Source of the DNA: Kocuria tytonis | Lineage (GTDB): Bacteria; Actinomycetota; Actinomycetes; Actinomycetales; Micrococcaceae | DNA length: 64,000 nucleotides | Direction: 5' to 3' | Assembly: GCF_003226895.2 (NCBI RefSeq) | Contig: NZ_PNJG02000002.1 | Span: forward strand, 124,001 to 188,000 | Part shown: positions 43,177 through 52,249 of the stretch, one piece after another | Layout: each line of letters starts with the position of its first letter | Position numbering within the stretch: position 1 is the stretch's first letter | Notes under the pieces: model-generated | What the model was told of the DNA's origin: nothing | Database searches by the model: none | Seen by the model: the letters and a program-made list of their open reading frames with translations, nothing else | Program-made: the position numbers and the translations under genes

Positions 43177-43243
43177 GGTGTGGCCCCTCGGTTCGCGCGG
43201 GCGTCCGGAGATCACCTCCGAGCCCTGTCATGCCCTCTTACGT

Positions 43244-43264
43244 CAATTCTGCGTTGCAGAATTG
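43244..43264. promoter_or_regulatory. Perfect palindrome upstream of feoA
   Basis: CAATTCTGC-GTT-GCAGAATTG, a perfect 9-bp-arm inverted repeat, lies 68 bp ahead of the feoA start and next to the iron box. It could be a second operator or a small hairpin. Its arms resemble the arms of the hairpin at 51223-51272. Confidence 0.45.
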
Positions 43265-43266
43265 GA

Positions 43267-43285
43267 TAAGGCAAGGCTAACCTTC
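43267..43285. promoter_or_regulatory. Candidate IdeR/DtxR iron box
   Basis: TAAGGCAAGGCTAACCTTC matches about 14 of 19 positions of the actinobacterial iron-box consensus TTAGGTTAGSCTAACCTAA. Position ahead of feoA fits iron-dependent repression. The consensus is recalled knowledge; binding is inference. Confidence 0.55.
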
Positions 43286-43307
43286 AGCTCCCGCCCCCGG
43301 CGCGGTG

Positions 43308-43871
43308 CTACGCCAGGTGCAGCACGAACGCCACGCGCCGCCATCCCTGCGACTCGCGACCGGGCACGTCCTCCTCGGGGACCACGGTGTAGAGGCGCTC
43401 GGCGTCCGCCAGGAACGCCTCGTTGGCCATGGCGGAGACCAGGGGATCCAGGACCTCCGCGGGGTCCCGGTCCGTGGTGGCGGCCACGGAGAGCGGTCCC
43501 ATGAAGGCCACCTCGCCCTGCACGGACAGTGCGGCATGGGCCACGGGCCGGCCCCACTCGTCCACCTCGAAGCGGGAGTAGCCGCCCATCGGCGCGTCGA
43601 ACATCCCGGCGTCCCCGGGGAAACTCAGCCCCCGGTCGAGATCCTGGACGGCCCCGGCCAGCAGCACCTCGGTGGCGGTCACCGTCCTGCCCGCCGCGGC
43701 GAGGGCCTCACGGGCACCGGTCACCCGGTCCGGCGGGCACACGAGCACGGCGTTCCCACCGGGTGGGACCGAGCCGTTCCACGCCTGCACGGACGGCTGC
43801 GGGGCGTCCTCCCGGATCGCGGCCCACCCGGCCGTCCATGCCGCCAGGTCCGTCTCCCACTTCTCCGCCAC
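43308..43871 (-). CDS. Hypothetical protein
   Basis: A 187-residue soluble protein. The C-terminal half (YSRFEVDEWGRPVAHAALSVQGEVAFMGPLSVA) has the look of a GNAT-like beta core, but a full acetyl-CoA site is not clear. The GTG at 43871 has a GGGAG site. It ends upstream of the feo control region and is divergent from the YkvI-like transporter. No function is assigned. Confidence 0.65.
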   Translation of the reverse strand: MAEKWETDLAAWTAGWAAIREDAPQPSVQAWNGSVPPGGNAVLVCPPDRVTGAREALAAAGRTVTATEVLLAGAVQDLDRGLSFPGDAGMFDAPMGGYSRFEVDEWGRPVAHAALSVQGEVAFMGPLSVAATTDRDPAEVLDPLVSAMANEAFLADAERLYTVVPEEDVPGRESQGWRRVAFVLHLA

Positions 43872-44060
43872 GGGGGCTCCCTTCGCGCATCTCGCACGGT
43901 TCACGGGCCCGAGGATCACGGGCGCCGCATCGAGTATGCCACCGGCTGCCCGGGGTGACGGGAAGCACGGAGGCGGCGTTCTCTATGCTTGGCCGGGTAC
44001 ACCGTCGCGCGTCGGCGCGCACCCGCCACGTCATCCCGCCACGACCGAGGAGCCGCTCCC

Positions 44061-45311
44061 GTGTCCGCCAAGAAAACCTTGCAAGTCGCCCTGGCCTTCA
44101 TCGGCCTCATGGTGGGCGCAGGCTTCGCCACCGGCCAGGAGGTCATCCAGTACTTCATCTCGTTCGGGGTGTGGGGACTGGCCGGTGCGCTCGTCGCCGG
44201 GATCCTGATGATCACGGCGGGTGCCGTGATCATCAACATCGGCAGCTACTTCATGGCCGACGAGCACCTGCGGGTCTTCCGGTCGGTGTCCGCGCCGGTG
44301 GTCTCCCGCTTCCTGGACATCTCGGTCTCGCTGACCCTGCTGGCCATGGGCATCGTGATGCTCGCGGGTGCCGGTTCCACCCTGGAGCAGCAGTTCGGCC
44401 TGCCGGCCTGGATCGGCTCGGCCGTCATGGTGGGCATCGTGATGCTCACCGGCCTGCTGGACGTCAACAAGGTCACCAACATCATCTCCGCGGTCACCCC
44501 GGTGATCTTCGTGGCCGTGATCGTGGCCTTCGGGTACGCCCTCACCAAGCTGCCCGTGGACCTGGGCGCCGTCAGCGAGCTCGCCGTCCAGGCGGACTCC
44601 CCCGTGAGCCCGTGGTGGCTGTCCGCCGTGAACTACACGTGCATGGCGCTGATGCTCGGGGTGTCCATGTCGCTAATGATCGGCGGCAACACCCTGGACC
44701 CGCGTGACGCGGGCCGCGGCGGTCTGCTGGGTGGCGTGGTCTACACGGTGCTGCTGCTCATGAACGCCTTCGCGCTGCTGGTGAACTTCGAGGCCGTGGG
44801 CGAGGCGGACGTCCCCATGCTCCAGCTCTTCGAGACCATCCACCCCGTGGCCGCGATCGCCATGGTGTTCGTGACATTCCTGATGATCTACAACACCTGC
44901 ATCAGCATGTTCTACGCGCTGGGCCGGCGGGTGACCGTGAACCACCGCAAGCGCTACCTGCCCGTGTTCCTGGGCCTGTGCGCTGTGGGGTACGCGGTCA
45001 GCCTGGTGGGCTTCGGCACGCTCATGAGCGTGGTCTACCCGGCCATCGGGTACGTGGGCATGATCCTGGTGGTCGTCATGTTCGTCTGGTGGTTCCGCAA
45101 CCGCTCGGAGATCAGCGCCGAGTCCGGGCGCCGCACCCGCATCCGGGCGCTGCTCACCAAGCGCGGCGACGACAGCAAGGAGTTCTCCGAGTACAACGAG
45201 AACCAGCTCCGGGACGCCACGCAGGACTCCCCCGCGGACGACGACGCGCTGACCGGCGCCATCGAGACCCAGGTCAAGCGCGACCTCGGTCAGGGCGGGC
45301 AGTCCTCCTGA
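44061..45311 (+). CDS. YkvI-like membrane transporter
   Basis: A 416-residue protein with about 10-11 helices, resembling the uncharacterised YkvI family of the APC/LeuT superfold. Typical features are FIGLMVGAGFATGQEVIQYF in helix 1, the helix-break TLLAMGIVMLAGAGS and NYTCMALMLGVSMSLMIGGN. The C-terminal 65 residues are hydrophilic and acidic. The GTG at 44061 has AGGAGCC upstream. A TATGCT -10 box lies at 43984-43989. The substrate is unknown but amino-acid-like by fold. Confidence 0.82.
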   Translation: MSAKKTLQVALAFIGLMVGAGFATGQEVIQYFISFGVWGLAGALVAGILMITAGAVIINIGSYFMADEHLRVFRSVSAPVVSRFLDISVSLTLLAMGIVMLAGAGSTLEQQFGLPAWIGSAVMVGIVMLTGLLDVNKVTNIISAVTPVIFVAVIVAFGYALTKLPVDLGAVSELAVQADSPVSPWWLSAVNYTCMALMLGVSMSLMIGGNTLDPRDAGRGGLLGGVVYTVLLLMNAFALLVNFEAVGEADVPMLQLFETIHPVAAIAMVFVTFLMIYNTCISMFYALGRRVTVNHRKRYLPVFLGLCAVGYAVSLVGFGTLMSVVYPAIGYVGMILVVVMFVWWFRNRSEISAESGRRTRIRALLTKRGDDSKEFSEYNENQLRDATQDSPADDDALTGAIETQVKRDLGQGGQSS

Positions 45312-45499
45312 ACGACGCCGCCCGGTCGCCCCGGCCGTGACCCCGCCGACGCCGTGTGCCCACCGCGTGCCAACCGGTGCCCCGTGGCCGCGTCCGGCGG
45401 TACGAGCGGCAGGCCCCGGTGCCGCGACGAGGTTCTACGTCGCGGTCGGGAGTCTCCCGGCGATCGGTGAGGATCCCGCCGCGGTGAGCGCGAGATGAC

Positions 45500-45527
45500 G
45501 GAACCCCCGGCAGGAGCCGGGGGTTCC
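45500..45527. terminator. Bidirectional terminator between ykvI-like gene and alsT
   Basis: GGAACCCCCGGC (45500-45511) pairs with GCCGGGGGTTCC (45516-45527), loop AGGA. A reverse copy of the 11-mer (GCGGCGTCGTC, 45544-45554) lies between it and the alsT stop. The rest of 45312-45593 is non-coding. Confidence 0.75.
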
Positions 45528-45593
45528 CTCATGGGGCGAGCGGGCGGCGTCGTCCGCCGGGGACGAGAACCGCTGCCCGCGGGCGGGGTGGGA

Positions 45594-47081
45594 TCAGCCG
45601 CGCGCGGTCTTCCTGTCCCGGTCGCGCTGCTCCCAGAAGATGGGCAGGGTCACGGTGTCCGTGCCGTCCCACGCGGAGAGGCCGTGCAGCCCCGGGACGT
45701 CGCCCGCCTTGAACACGGGCTCCACACCGGCCCTGCGCTGCTCCATGTAGTTCTGCAGCACCTTGGCGGCCACACCCGCGAGCATGACCAGCGCAATGAG
45801 GTTCAGCGTGGCCATGAAGGCCATGAACAGGTCCGCCAGCGACCACACGAGGTCCAGGGCGAGCACCGCGCCCATGAACACGCAGACCAGCACCGCGAAG
45901 CGGTACACGCCCATGGTCACGCGGGACTGCGTCATGAAGCGGATGTTGGACTCGCCGTAGTAGTAGTTGCCGATCACCGAGGACCACCCGAAGAGGAAGA
46001 TCGCCACGGTCAGGAAGTGCACGGACCAGTCCCCGAGCTGCATGCCCAGCGCGGTCTGCGTGAGGGACGCGCCCTGGCGCTGGTCGCCGAACGTGGGGTT
46101 GGACAGCAGCACGATGAACGCGGTGATGGAGCACACGAGCATGGTGTCGAAGAAGACGCCCAGGGACTGCACGAAACCCTGCTTCGCGGGGTGGGAGATG
46201 GACGCGGTGGCGCCGGCGTTGGGGGCTGAGCCCATGCCGGCCTCGTTGGAGAACAGCCCGCGCTTCATCCCCTGGATGATCACGCCGATCAGACCGCCCG
46301 TGATGAACTCCCGGATGCCGAAGGCACCCTGGATGATCATCCCGAACATGGCGGGGATCTCGGTGATGTTCAGGACCACCACGAGCAGCCCGAGGGCCAG
46401 GTACAGAACGGCCATGACGGGGACCAGGATCTGGGTCACGGCCGAGATGGAGCGGATGCCCCCGAAGATCACGAGAGCGGTGATGGCCACGAGGGCCAGG
46501 CCGAGGACCACGCGCATCCAGAGGCCCTGACCGTCGGAGATGTCCACGTTGAAGGAGCCGCTCACCGCGTCCACGATCGAGTTGGACTGCACGGAGTTGA
46601 ACACGAAGCCGTAGGTCACGGTGATGATGACCGCGAACAGCAGGCCCATCCAGCGCTTGTTGAGCCCGCGCTCCATGTAGTAGGCGGGGCCGCCCACGTA
46701 GCCGTCCGCCGTCTTCACCTTGTAGAGCTGACCCAGCAGGGACTCCACGAAGGCGCTGGCGGCGCCGATGGCGGCAATGATCCACATCCAGAACACGGCA
46801 CCCGGGCCGCCCAGGCTGATGGCGATGGCCACGCCGGCGATGTTGCCGGTGCCCACGCGGGCCGCGGCGGACACGGTGAACGCGCGGAACGAGGAGATGC
46901 CCTTGCGGCCGTCCTCCTCACCCGCGGGGTCGGTGAGGACCCGGAACATCTCCGGGATGCCGCGCAGCTGGATGGCCCTCGTGCGGATGGTCAGGTACAG
47001 GCCCACGCCGATGAGGACGGCGAAGACCACGTACCAGACGTACTCACCCGCCGTTCCGACGAGCGCTGTCAGTGCTTCCAT
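45594..47081 (-). CDS. Sodium:alanine/glycine symporter (AGCS family)
   Basis: A 495-residue, 11-12-helix transporter. AGCS hallmarks are FRAFTVSAAARVGTGNIAGVAIAISLGGPGAVFWMW, GGPAYYMERGL, NEAGMGSAPNAGATA and the helix WSSVIGNYYYGESNIRF. It takes up alanine or glycine with sodium. GGAG lies 10 nt before the ATG. It is preceded by a leader of about 100 nt and a large inverted repeat (47137-47211). No glycine riboswitch core was found in that leader. Confidence 0.93.
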   Translation of the reverse strand: MEALTALVGTAGEYVWYVVFAVLIGVGLYLTIRTRAIQLRGIPEMFRVLTDPAGEEDGRKGISSFRAFTVSAAARVGTGNIAGVAIAISLGGPGAVFWMWIIAAIGAASAFVESLLGQLYKVKTADGYVGGPAYYMERGLNKRWMGLLFAVIITVTYGFVFNSVQSNSIVDAVSGSFNVDISDGQGLWMRVVLGLALVAITALVIFGGIRSISAVTQILVPVMAVLYLALGLLVVVLNITEIPAMFGMIIQGAFGIREFITGGLIGVIIQGMKRGLFSNEAGMGSAPNAGATASISHPAKQGFVQSLGVFFDTMLVCSITAFIVLLSNPTFGDQRQGASLTQTALGMQLGDWSVHFLTVAIFLFGWSSVIGNYYYGESNIRFMTQSRVTMGVYRFAVLVCVFMGAVLALDLVWSLADLFMAFMATLNLIALVMLAGVAAKVLQNYMEQRRAGVEPVFKAGDVPGLHGLSAWDGTDTVTLPIFWEQRDRDRKTARG

Positions 47082-47136
47082 GAATGACTCCGGGATCTAA
47101 GGGGAGCACCCGGATCCATGCGTGCGGTGAGCACGT

Positions 47137-47211
47137 GGCCCGGGTGGGAACGAGGAAAAGTGTGTGCTGTCGCACCAATTCAGGACACAGTATCCGATTC
47201 CCACCCGGGCC
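47137..47211. repeat. Large inverted repeat between ilvD and alsT
   Basis: GGCCCGGGTGGGAA (47137-47150) and TTCCCACCCGGGCC (47198-47211) are perfect 14-bp arms separated by 47 nt. The loop holds a minus-strand TACTGT -10 candidate (47192-47187) for alsT. It could be the ilvD terminator, a cruciform-forming operator or both. Confidence 0.6.
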
Positions 47212-47240
47212 AGGTCATTGCCTCCAGACGTCGTGCGGGC

Positions 47241-49079
47241 TCAGTCCTCGACCACCCGCACCGCACCCTTGTCCGCGCTGGTCACCATGGAGGCGTACGC
47301 CCGCAGGGCCTTGGAGACCTTCCGCTCACGCGGCCGGGTGGGCTTCCAGGGGGCGTCCCCCTTCTCCTGGCGACGGCGCGCGAGCTCGGCGTCGTCCACG
47401 TTGACGCGCAGGACACGCTTCTCCACGTTGATCTCGATCTCGTCCCCGTGCTCGATGAGGCCCACGGCCCCGCCCGCGGCGGCCTCCGGGGAGATGTGCC
47501 CGATGGACAGCCCCGAGGTGCCCCCCGAGAAGCGGCCGTCCGTGATGAGCGCGCACTTCTTGCCCAGTCCCAGACCCTTGAGGTAGCTGGTGGGGTACAG
47601 CATCTCCTGCATCCCGGGTCCGCCCTTGGGGCCCTCGTACGCAATGACGACGATGTCCCCCTCCGTCACGTTCTTGGAGAGGATCTCGTGCACGGCCTCG
47701 TCCTGGGACTCCACCACGAACGCGCGGCCCGTGAAGTGGAACAGCTCCGGGTCGATGCCCGCGGTCTTGATGATCGCGCCGTCCTCGGCGATGTTGCCGA
47801 ACAGCACGCACAGCCCGCCCTCCGCGGTGTAGGCGTGCGCCACGGAGCGGATGCAGCCCTCGGCGGCGTCCACGTCGTGGTCCTCGTACTCGTTGGCCTG
47901 TGAGAACGCCTGGGTGGTGCGCACCCCGCCGGGAGCCGCGAGGAAGAAGTCGCGGGCGGCGTCGGACGCCCTGCCCGAGCGGATGTCCCACTCGTCCAGC
48001 CACTCGCCCATGGTCTGGGAGTGCACGGTGTGGACGTCCTCGTTGAGCAGTCCCCCGCGGCGCAGCTCACCCAGGATGGCGGGGATGCCGCCGGCGCGGT
48101 GCACGTGCTCGATGTGGAACTTCGTGGAGTTCGGCGCCACCTTCGCCAGGCACGGCACGCGGCGGGAGAGGGCGTCGATGTCCGAGAGGGTGAAGTCCAC
48201 CTCCGCCTCCTGCGCGGCGGCCAGGATGTGCAGCACGGTGTTGGTGGAGCCGCCCATCGCGATGTCCAGGGCCATGGCGTTCTCGAACGCGGCCTTGGTG
48301 GCGATGCTGCGGGGCAGCACGGACTCGTCGTCCTGCTCGTAGTACTTCTTGGCCGACTCCACCGCACGGCGCCCGGCCTCCAGGAACAGCCGCTTGCGGT
48401 TGACGTGGGTGGCCAGCGTGGTGCCGTTGCCGGGCAGGGAGAGGCCCAGTGCCTCGGTGAGGCAGTTCATGGAGTTGGCGGTGAACATCCCGGAGCACGA
48501 GCCGCACGTGGGGCACGCGTTCTCCTCGATCTGGGCCAGCTGGGCGTCCGTGACGGACTCGTCCACGGCCAGGGACATGGCGTCCACCAGGTCCACGCGG
48601 TGCTCCACCACGCCCTCCACGCCCTCGCCGGACTCCATGGGCCCGCCGGAGACGAACACCACGGGGATGTTCAGCCGCAGCGCCGCCATGAGCATGCCCG
48701 GGGTGATCTTGTCGCAGTTGGAGATGCACACCAGCGCGTCCGCGCAGTGGGCGTTGACCATGTACTCCACGGAGTCCGCGATGATGTCCCGCGAGGGCAG
48801 CGAGTACAGCATGCCGTCGTGGCCCATGGCGATGCCGTCGTCCACCGCGATGGTGTTGAACTCCTTGGCCACACCCCCGGCCTCCTGGACCGCGGACGCC
48901 ACCAGGTCCCCCATGTTCTTGAGGTGCACGTGACCCGGGACGAACTGCGTGAACGAGTTCGCGATCGCCACGATCGGCTTGCCGAAGTCCTCGCTCCCCA
49001 TGCCCGTGGCACGCCAGAGGGCGCGCGCTCCCGCCATGTTGCGGCCGGTGGTGGACGTTGCTGAACGCAGCTGCGGCAC
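47241..49079 (-). CDS. ilvD: Dihydroxy-acid dehydratase
   Basis: Third step of branched-chain amino acid synthesis: dehydrates dihydroxyisovalerate and dihydroxymethylvalerate. The 612 residues contain the Fe-S cysteine motifs [11 protein letters not shown] and [18 protein letters not shown], the motif [18 protein letters not shown], and [20 protein letters not shown] near the C-terminus. The GTG at 49079 has GGAAGGAA upstream and gives the family-standard length; the track upstream is promoter DNA. It is monocistronic, with direct repeats in the promoter. Confidence 0.95.
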   Translation of the reverse strand: MPQLRSATSTTGRNMAGARALWRATGMGSEDFGKPIVAIANSFTQFVPGHVHLKNMGDLVASAVQEAGGVAKEFNTIAVDDGIAMGHDGMLYSLPSRDIIADSVEYMVNAHCADALVCISNCDKITPGMLMAALRLNIPVVFVSGGPMESGEGVEGVVEHRVDLVDAMSLAVDESVTDAQLAQIEENACPTCGSCSGMFTANSMNCLTEALGLSLPGNGTTLATHVNRKRLFLEAGRRAVESAKKYYEQDDESVLPRSIATKAAFENAMALDIAMGGSTNTVLHILAAAQEAEVDFTLSDIDALSRRVPCLAKVAPNSTKFHIEHVHRAGGIPAILGELRRGGLLNEDVHTVHSQTMGEWLDEWDIRSGRASDAARDFFLAAPGGVRTTQAFSQANEYEDHDVDAAEGCIRSVAHAYTAEGGLCVLFGNIAEDGAIIKTAGIDPELFHFTGRAFVVESQDEAVHEILSKNVTEGDIVVIAYEGPKGGPGMQEMLYPTSYLKGLGLGKKCALITDGRFSGGTSGLSIGHISPEAAAGGAVGLIEHGDEIEINVEKRVLRVNVDDAELARRRQEKGDAPWKPTRPRERKVSKALRAYASMVTSADKGAVRVVED

Positions 49080-49156
49080 TGTGGTTCCTTCCCGAAAGAC
49101 AGTGCCGGGGCGGGCCGTCACTTTCCAGCCCTGCCCCGGCACACGTGTTGCGTCCC

Positions 49157-49213
49157 AGCCTACGCGCGGCCCCGGGGTGGGTTTCACATTCCGGGCACGG
49201 GTCTCACATTCCG
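49157..49213 (-). promoter_or_regulatory. ilvD promoter with two direct repeats
   Basis: On the plus strand GTTTCACATTCCG (49181-49193) and GTCTCACATTCCG (49201-49213) are repeats with one mismatch, exactly 20 bp apart, that is on the same face of the helix. A minus-strand TAGGCT -10 candidate lies at 49162-49157, so the nearer repeat overlaps the -35 region. This looks like a regulator site controlling branched-chain amino acid synthesis. Confidence 0.55.
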
Positions 49214-49344
49214 AACTTCGGTCAAAGGCACCGTTCCTCCCGCCGACGACGCCGCACGGCCGTCTCCCCGCCCCGCCTCACCGTTCTCCGCCGTTCAACC
49301 GCCCCGCTGAGCAGGCTGCTCCCCTGTGCCTCGGTCCGCAGCGT

Positions 49345-49401
49345 CTGAGGTGCAGTTCTACCCGGAATTTTCGTGAAATCCGGGGCAGAACCGCACCTCA
49401 G
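49345..49401. repeat. Long hairpin upstream of the FGGY kinase
   Basis: CTGAGGTGC pairs with GCACCTCAG, GTTCT with AGAAC, CCCGG with CCGGG and ATTT with AAAT around a 5-nt loop: about 23 bp in a 57-nt hairpin. It lies 155 bp before the kinase start. A related hairpin follows the kinase at 51223-51272. Confidence 0.65.
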
Positions 49402-49555
49402 GCGTTCCCGCCCCAGGGGCTGCGAAGGCGCCCCGCCCGCGGGAGCCTCCGAGCGGCGTCGTGCCCCGTGGCGCGGCGCCCCCGGCACCCGTTCCTAGAC
49501 TGGACGGACGGCACGCCCCTTCGGGGGCACACGACTGCGCAGGAGCAGGAAAGAC

Positions 49556-51082
49556 ATGGGCAAGCACAAGAAGACACCCCGCCCGGACGACCACGCGGGC
49601 TTCGCCGTGGACCTCGAGGACGCCCGCGACCCGCTGGTGATGACCCTGGACATCGGCTCCACCGCCACGCGCGGCTCCCTGTACGACGCCACCGGGACGC
49701 CCGTGCGCCACTACCGGGACAAGGTGGAGCACTCTTTCACCACGGCGGGGGACGGCACCTCCGTGATGGACCCGGACCGGGTGGTCGAGGAGATCGCCCA
49801 GATCCTGGACCGCGTGTGCGACCGGGCGGAGCTCGCGGGGCGGGTGGGCGGCGTCGGCCTGGACTCCTTTGCGTCCTCCCTGGTGGGCGTGGACGCCCAG
49901 GGGAATGCGGTGACCGAGTGCTTCACGTACGCGGACTCCCGGTGCGCGCCGCAGCTCGCGGAGCTGCGGGAGGAGCTGGACGAGCTCGAGGTGCAGCAGA
50001 AGATGGGCGCGCGGCTGCACACGAGCTACCTGGCGCCGCGCTTCCGGTGGCTGCGTGAGACCCGGCCGGAGGACTTCGAGGCCGCGGAGCGGTGGCTGAG
50101 CATCGGCGAGTACGTGTGGCTGCGGCTGCTCGGGACCACCGCCGCGGGCACCGCGACCGCTGCGTGGACGGGGCTGCTGAACCGGCGCTCGGGCAACTGG
50201 GACCCGCGGATGCTCCGGATCGCGGGGATCACCGAGGAGAAGCTGTCCCCGATCCTGGAACCCCACGAGTCCCTGCCGGACGTGGACCCCGAGCGCACGG
50301 CCCGCTGGCAGGGGCTCTCCGAGGCGCGCTGGTTCGCGCCCGTGGCGGACGGGCTGTGCGCGAACATCGGGGTGGGTGGCACGGACGAGCGCACCATCGT
50401 GGCTTCCGCGGCCACCTCCGGGGCGATGCGCGTGCTGCTGCACCACCGCCCGCAGGACATCCCGCCGGGGCTGTGGTGCTACCGCATCGACTCCTCCCGG
50501 TGTCTGCTGGGTGGTGCGCTCAACGACGTGGGGCGCGCGGTGAGCTGGCTGCAGGGCACGTTCGCCCTGGACACCGAGGTGCTGAACGGGATCGCGGCCG
50601 CCCCCGTGAGCTCCGAGACCCCCGGCGTGCTGCCGTTCCTCACCGGCGAGCGTTCCACGGGGTGGGCCGGCAGCGCCCGGGCGGTGTTCTCGGACGTCTC
50701 CGCCGCCACGGACTGCCGGGCCATGGCCCGCGGGATGCTCGAGGGCATCGCCGGGTCCTACCGGAGGGTCGCGGACGAGCTGGAGCAGGCCGCCCCGCAC
50801 GTGGAGCGGGTCATCGCCGCGGGGCGGGTGACCCAGGAGTTGCCCTCGTGGCTGCAGATCCTGGGCGACTACCTGGAGACCCCGGTGATCCACCAGACCA
50901 TGAAGCGCTCCACGTGCCGGGGCAACGCGCTGCTCATGCTGGAGTCCTTGGCGCCGGACGTGGAGCGCGCAGATCCGGAGCCCGCGGGAACGTACTCCCC
51001 GCGCGAGGCGGCGCAGGAGCACTACCGCGGTGTCCATCGGAGGTTCGAGCACCTCTACGGCGCCACCGTGGCGGAGGCCTGA
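49556..51082 (+). CDS. FGGY-family carbohydrate kinase (gluconokinase/xylulokinase-like)
   Basis: A 508-residue sugar kinase with two actin-like domains. It has the N-terminal phosphate loop VMTLDIGSTATRGSLYDATG (about 27-46), VGGVGLDSFASSLVGVD, the catalytic-type aspartate in the domain-2 entry GVGGTDERTIVASAATSGAM, and a C-terminal adenosine region SYRRVADELEQ with AAGRVTQELPSWLQILGDYLETPV. The exact sugar cannot be told. An AGGAAAG site precedes the ATG. It stands alone, flanked by similar hairpins and by a 16-nt direct repeat, with no sugar transporter nearby. Confidence 0.85.
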   Translation: MGKHKKTPRPDDHAGFAVDLEDARDPLVMTLDIGSTATRGSLYDATGTPVRHYRDKVEHSFTTAGDGTSVMDPDRVVEEIAQILDRVCDRAELAGRVGGVGLDSFASSLVGVDAQGNAVTECFTYADSRCAPQLAELREELDELEVQQKMGARLHTSYLAPRFRWLRETRPEDFEAAERWLSIGEYVWLRLLGTTAAGTATAAWTGLLNRRSGNWDPRMLRIAGITEEKLSPILEPHESLPDVDPERTARWQGLSEARWFAPVADGLCANIGVGGTDERTIVASAATSGAMRVLLHHRPQDIPPGLWCYRIDSSRCLLGGALNDVGRAVSWLQGTFALDTEVLNGIAAAPVSSETPGVLPFLTGERSTGWAGSARAVFSDVSAATDCRAMARGMLEGIAGSYRRVADELEQAAPHVERVIAAGRVTQELPSWLQILGDYLETPVIHQTMKRSTCRGNALLMLESLAPDVERADPEPAGTYSPREAAQEHYRGVHRRFEHLYGATVAEA

Positions 51083-51222
51083 GGGCGGGACCGCGCTGCT
51101 GGGTGGGCCCCTGCCCGTGCCGCCCCGCTCCCTGCGGCCCGGGCGCCCCGCTTCCTGCGGCTCGAGCCCCACGTCCCGAGTCACTCGGGGCGAGGGGTTC
51201 CGTGGCGCCGCCGCCCAGGACT

Positions 51223-51272
51223 AAGTGCAGAATGTGCCGCTCCGAGCGCCAGATCCGGCAAATTCTGCACTT
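51223..51272. repeat. Long hairpin downstream of the FGGY kinase
   Basis: AAGTGCAGAAT (51223-51233) pairs perfectly with ATTCTGCACTT (51262-51272). After one mismatch TGCCG pairs with CGGCA, leaving a 16-nt loop. It is 140 bp after the kinase stop and could terminate both the kinase and bioD transcripts. The rest of 51083-51378 is non-coding, apart from a GACGACGCCGC copy at 51350-51360. Confidence 0.65.
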
Positions 51273-51378
51273 GATCTTCGGGTGGGCTCGGGGGGGGGAC
51301 AGGGTAGTTCGCCGCTCGCGGTGTCCGCTTCATGCATTCACCGCCCGCCGACGACGCCGCTCCCCACCTCCCCCACGA

Positions 51379-52116
51379 TCAGCGGCTCTCGTGCCCCCAC
51401 CCTTGCGGCACGGCGCCCAGCAACGGGATGCGCTGTCCATGGATGGTCGGCAGGTCCGCCAGGTACTCCCGGTTGGAGACCTGCAACCGGTCGGGATCAC
51501 CGGGCCAGCTGCCCAGCACCACACCGGCCACCCGCACCCCGCGGTGCAGCAGGGCCTCCAGGCTCAGCAACGTGTGGTTCAGGGTGCCCAGGTCCGGGCG
51601 GGCCACCAGGACCGTACGTACCGTCGTGTCGGTATCGCCCTCGGCGGGCAGACCACTCTGCACCGCCGCCGCCAGATCGGCAATGGTGTGCCGCTCTCCG
51701 TCCAGCTCCACGAGCACGCCCCCGCTGCCCTCCACAAGCACGAGGTCGTGGGATTCCTGTAATTCCACAATTTTCGCCACGTGGGTCGAGATCGACAGCA
51801 GCTCCACCCCGTCGATGGCCGCCGCGGGTGGGGGTGCCATGGGCTCGGTGAGTCGCTGCCCCTCCGCGGTGGTGAGCGCCTCGGAAGGCACACCGGCGGC
51901 GCGGACCAGCCGGGCGACGTCGTGCACGTCCCCGGGATCGTCGCCGCGTATGCCCGTCTGCTGCGGCTTGTAGACCGCGATCCGGCGGCGCCCCGCGAAC
52001 CACCCGGCCACCGCCAGCGCTGCCGTGGCGTAGGTCTTGCCCACGTCCGTGTCCGTGCCGGTCACCAGCACGGTGCGCCCGAGGGACTCGAAGATGCCGT
52101 CCAGCGGATTGTTCAT
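51379..52116 (-). CDS. bioD: Dethiobiotin synthetase
   Basis: Third enzyme of the pathway segment: carboxylates diaminopelargonate to dethiobiotin with ATP. The 245 residues show the P-loop VLVTGTDTDVGKTYATAAL, the substrate site YKPQQTGI and the VLVEGSGGVLVELDG motif. The ATG has a GCAGGAG site. It is last in the bioBAFD order and 133 bp after bioF, a larger gap than between the other genes. 52117-52249 has no gene. Confidence 0.94.
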   Translation of the reverse strand: MNNPLDGIFESLGRTVLVTGTDTDVGKTYATAALAVAGWFAGRRRIAVYKPQQTGIRGDDPGDVHDVARLVRAAGVPSEALTTAEGQRLTEPMAPPPAAAIDGVELLSISTHVAKIVELQESHDLVLVEGSGGVLVELDGERHTIADLAAAVQSGLPAEGDTDTTVRTVLVARPDLGTLNHTLLSLEALLHRGVRVAGVVLGSWPGDPDRLQVSNREYLADLPTIHGQRIPLLGAVPQGWGHESR

Positions 52117-52249
52117 GAGGTCTCCTGCGTGGTTGTCGTGGGGGTGGGCGCGGGTGACGGGGCCGCGGTTCGGCACCCGCGGGGAGCGATCGCTCACTGC
52201 AGTGCGCCCGCACCGCGGACCCACCAGTACGGCCAGGGCTTCGTAGCGT

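Noticed and set aside
47082-47240. A glycine riboswitch ahead of the alanine/glycine symporter
   Set aside because: The characteristic glycine aptamer core motifs were not found in the leader; only an inverted repeat is present.
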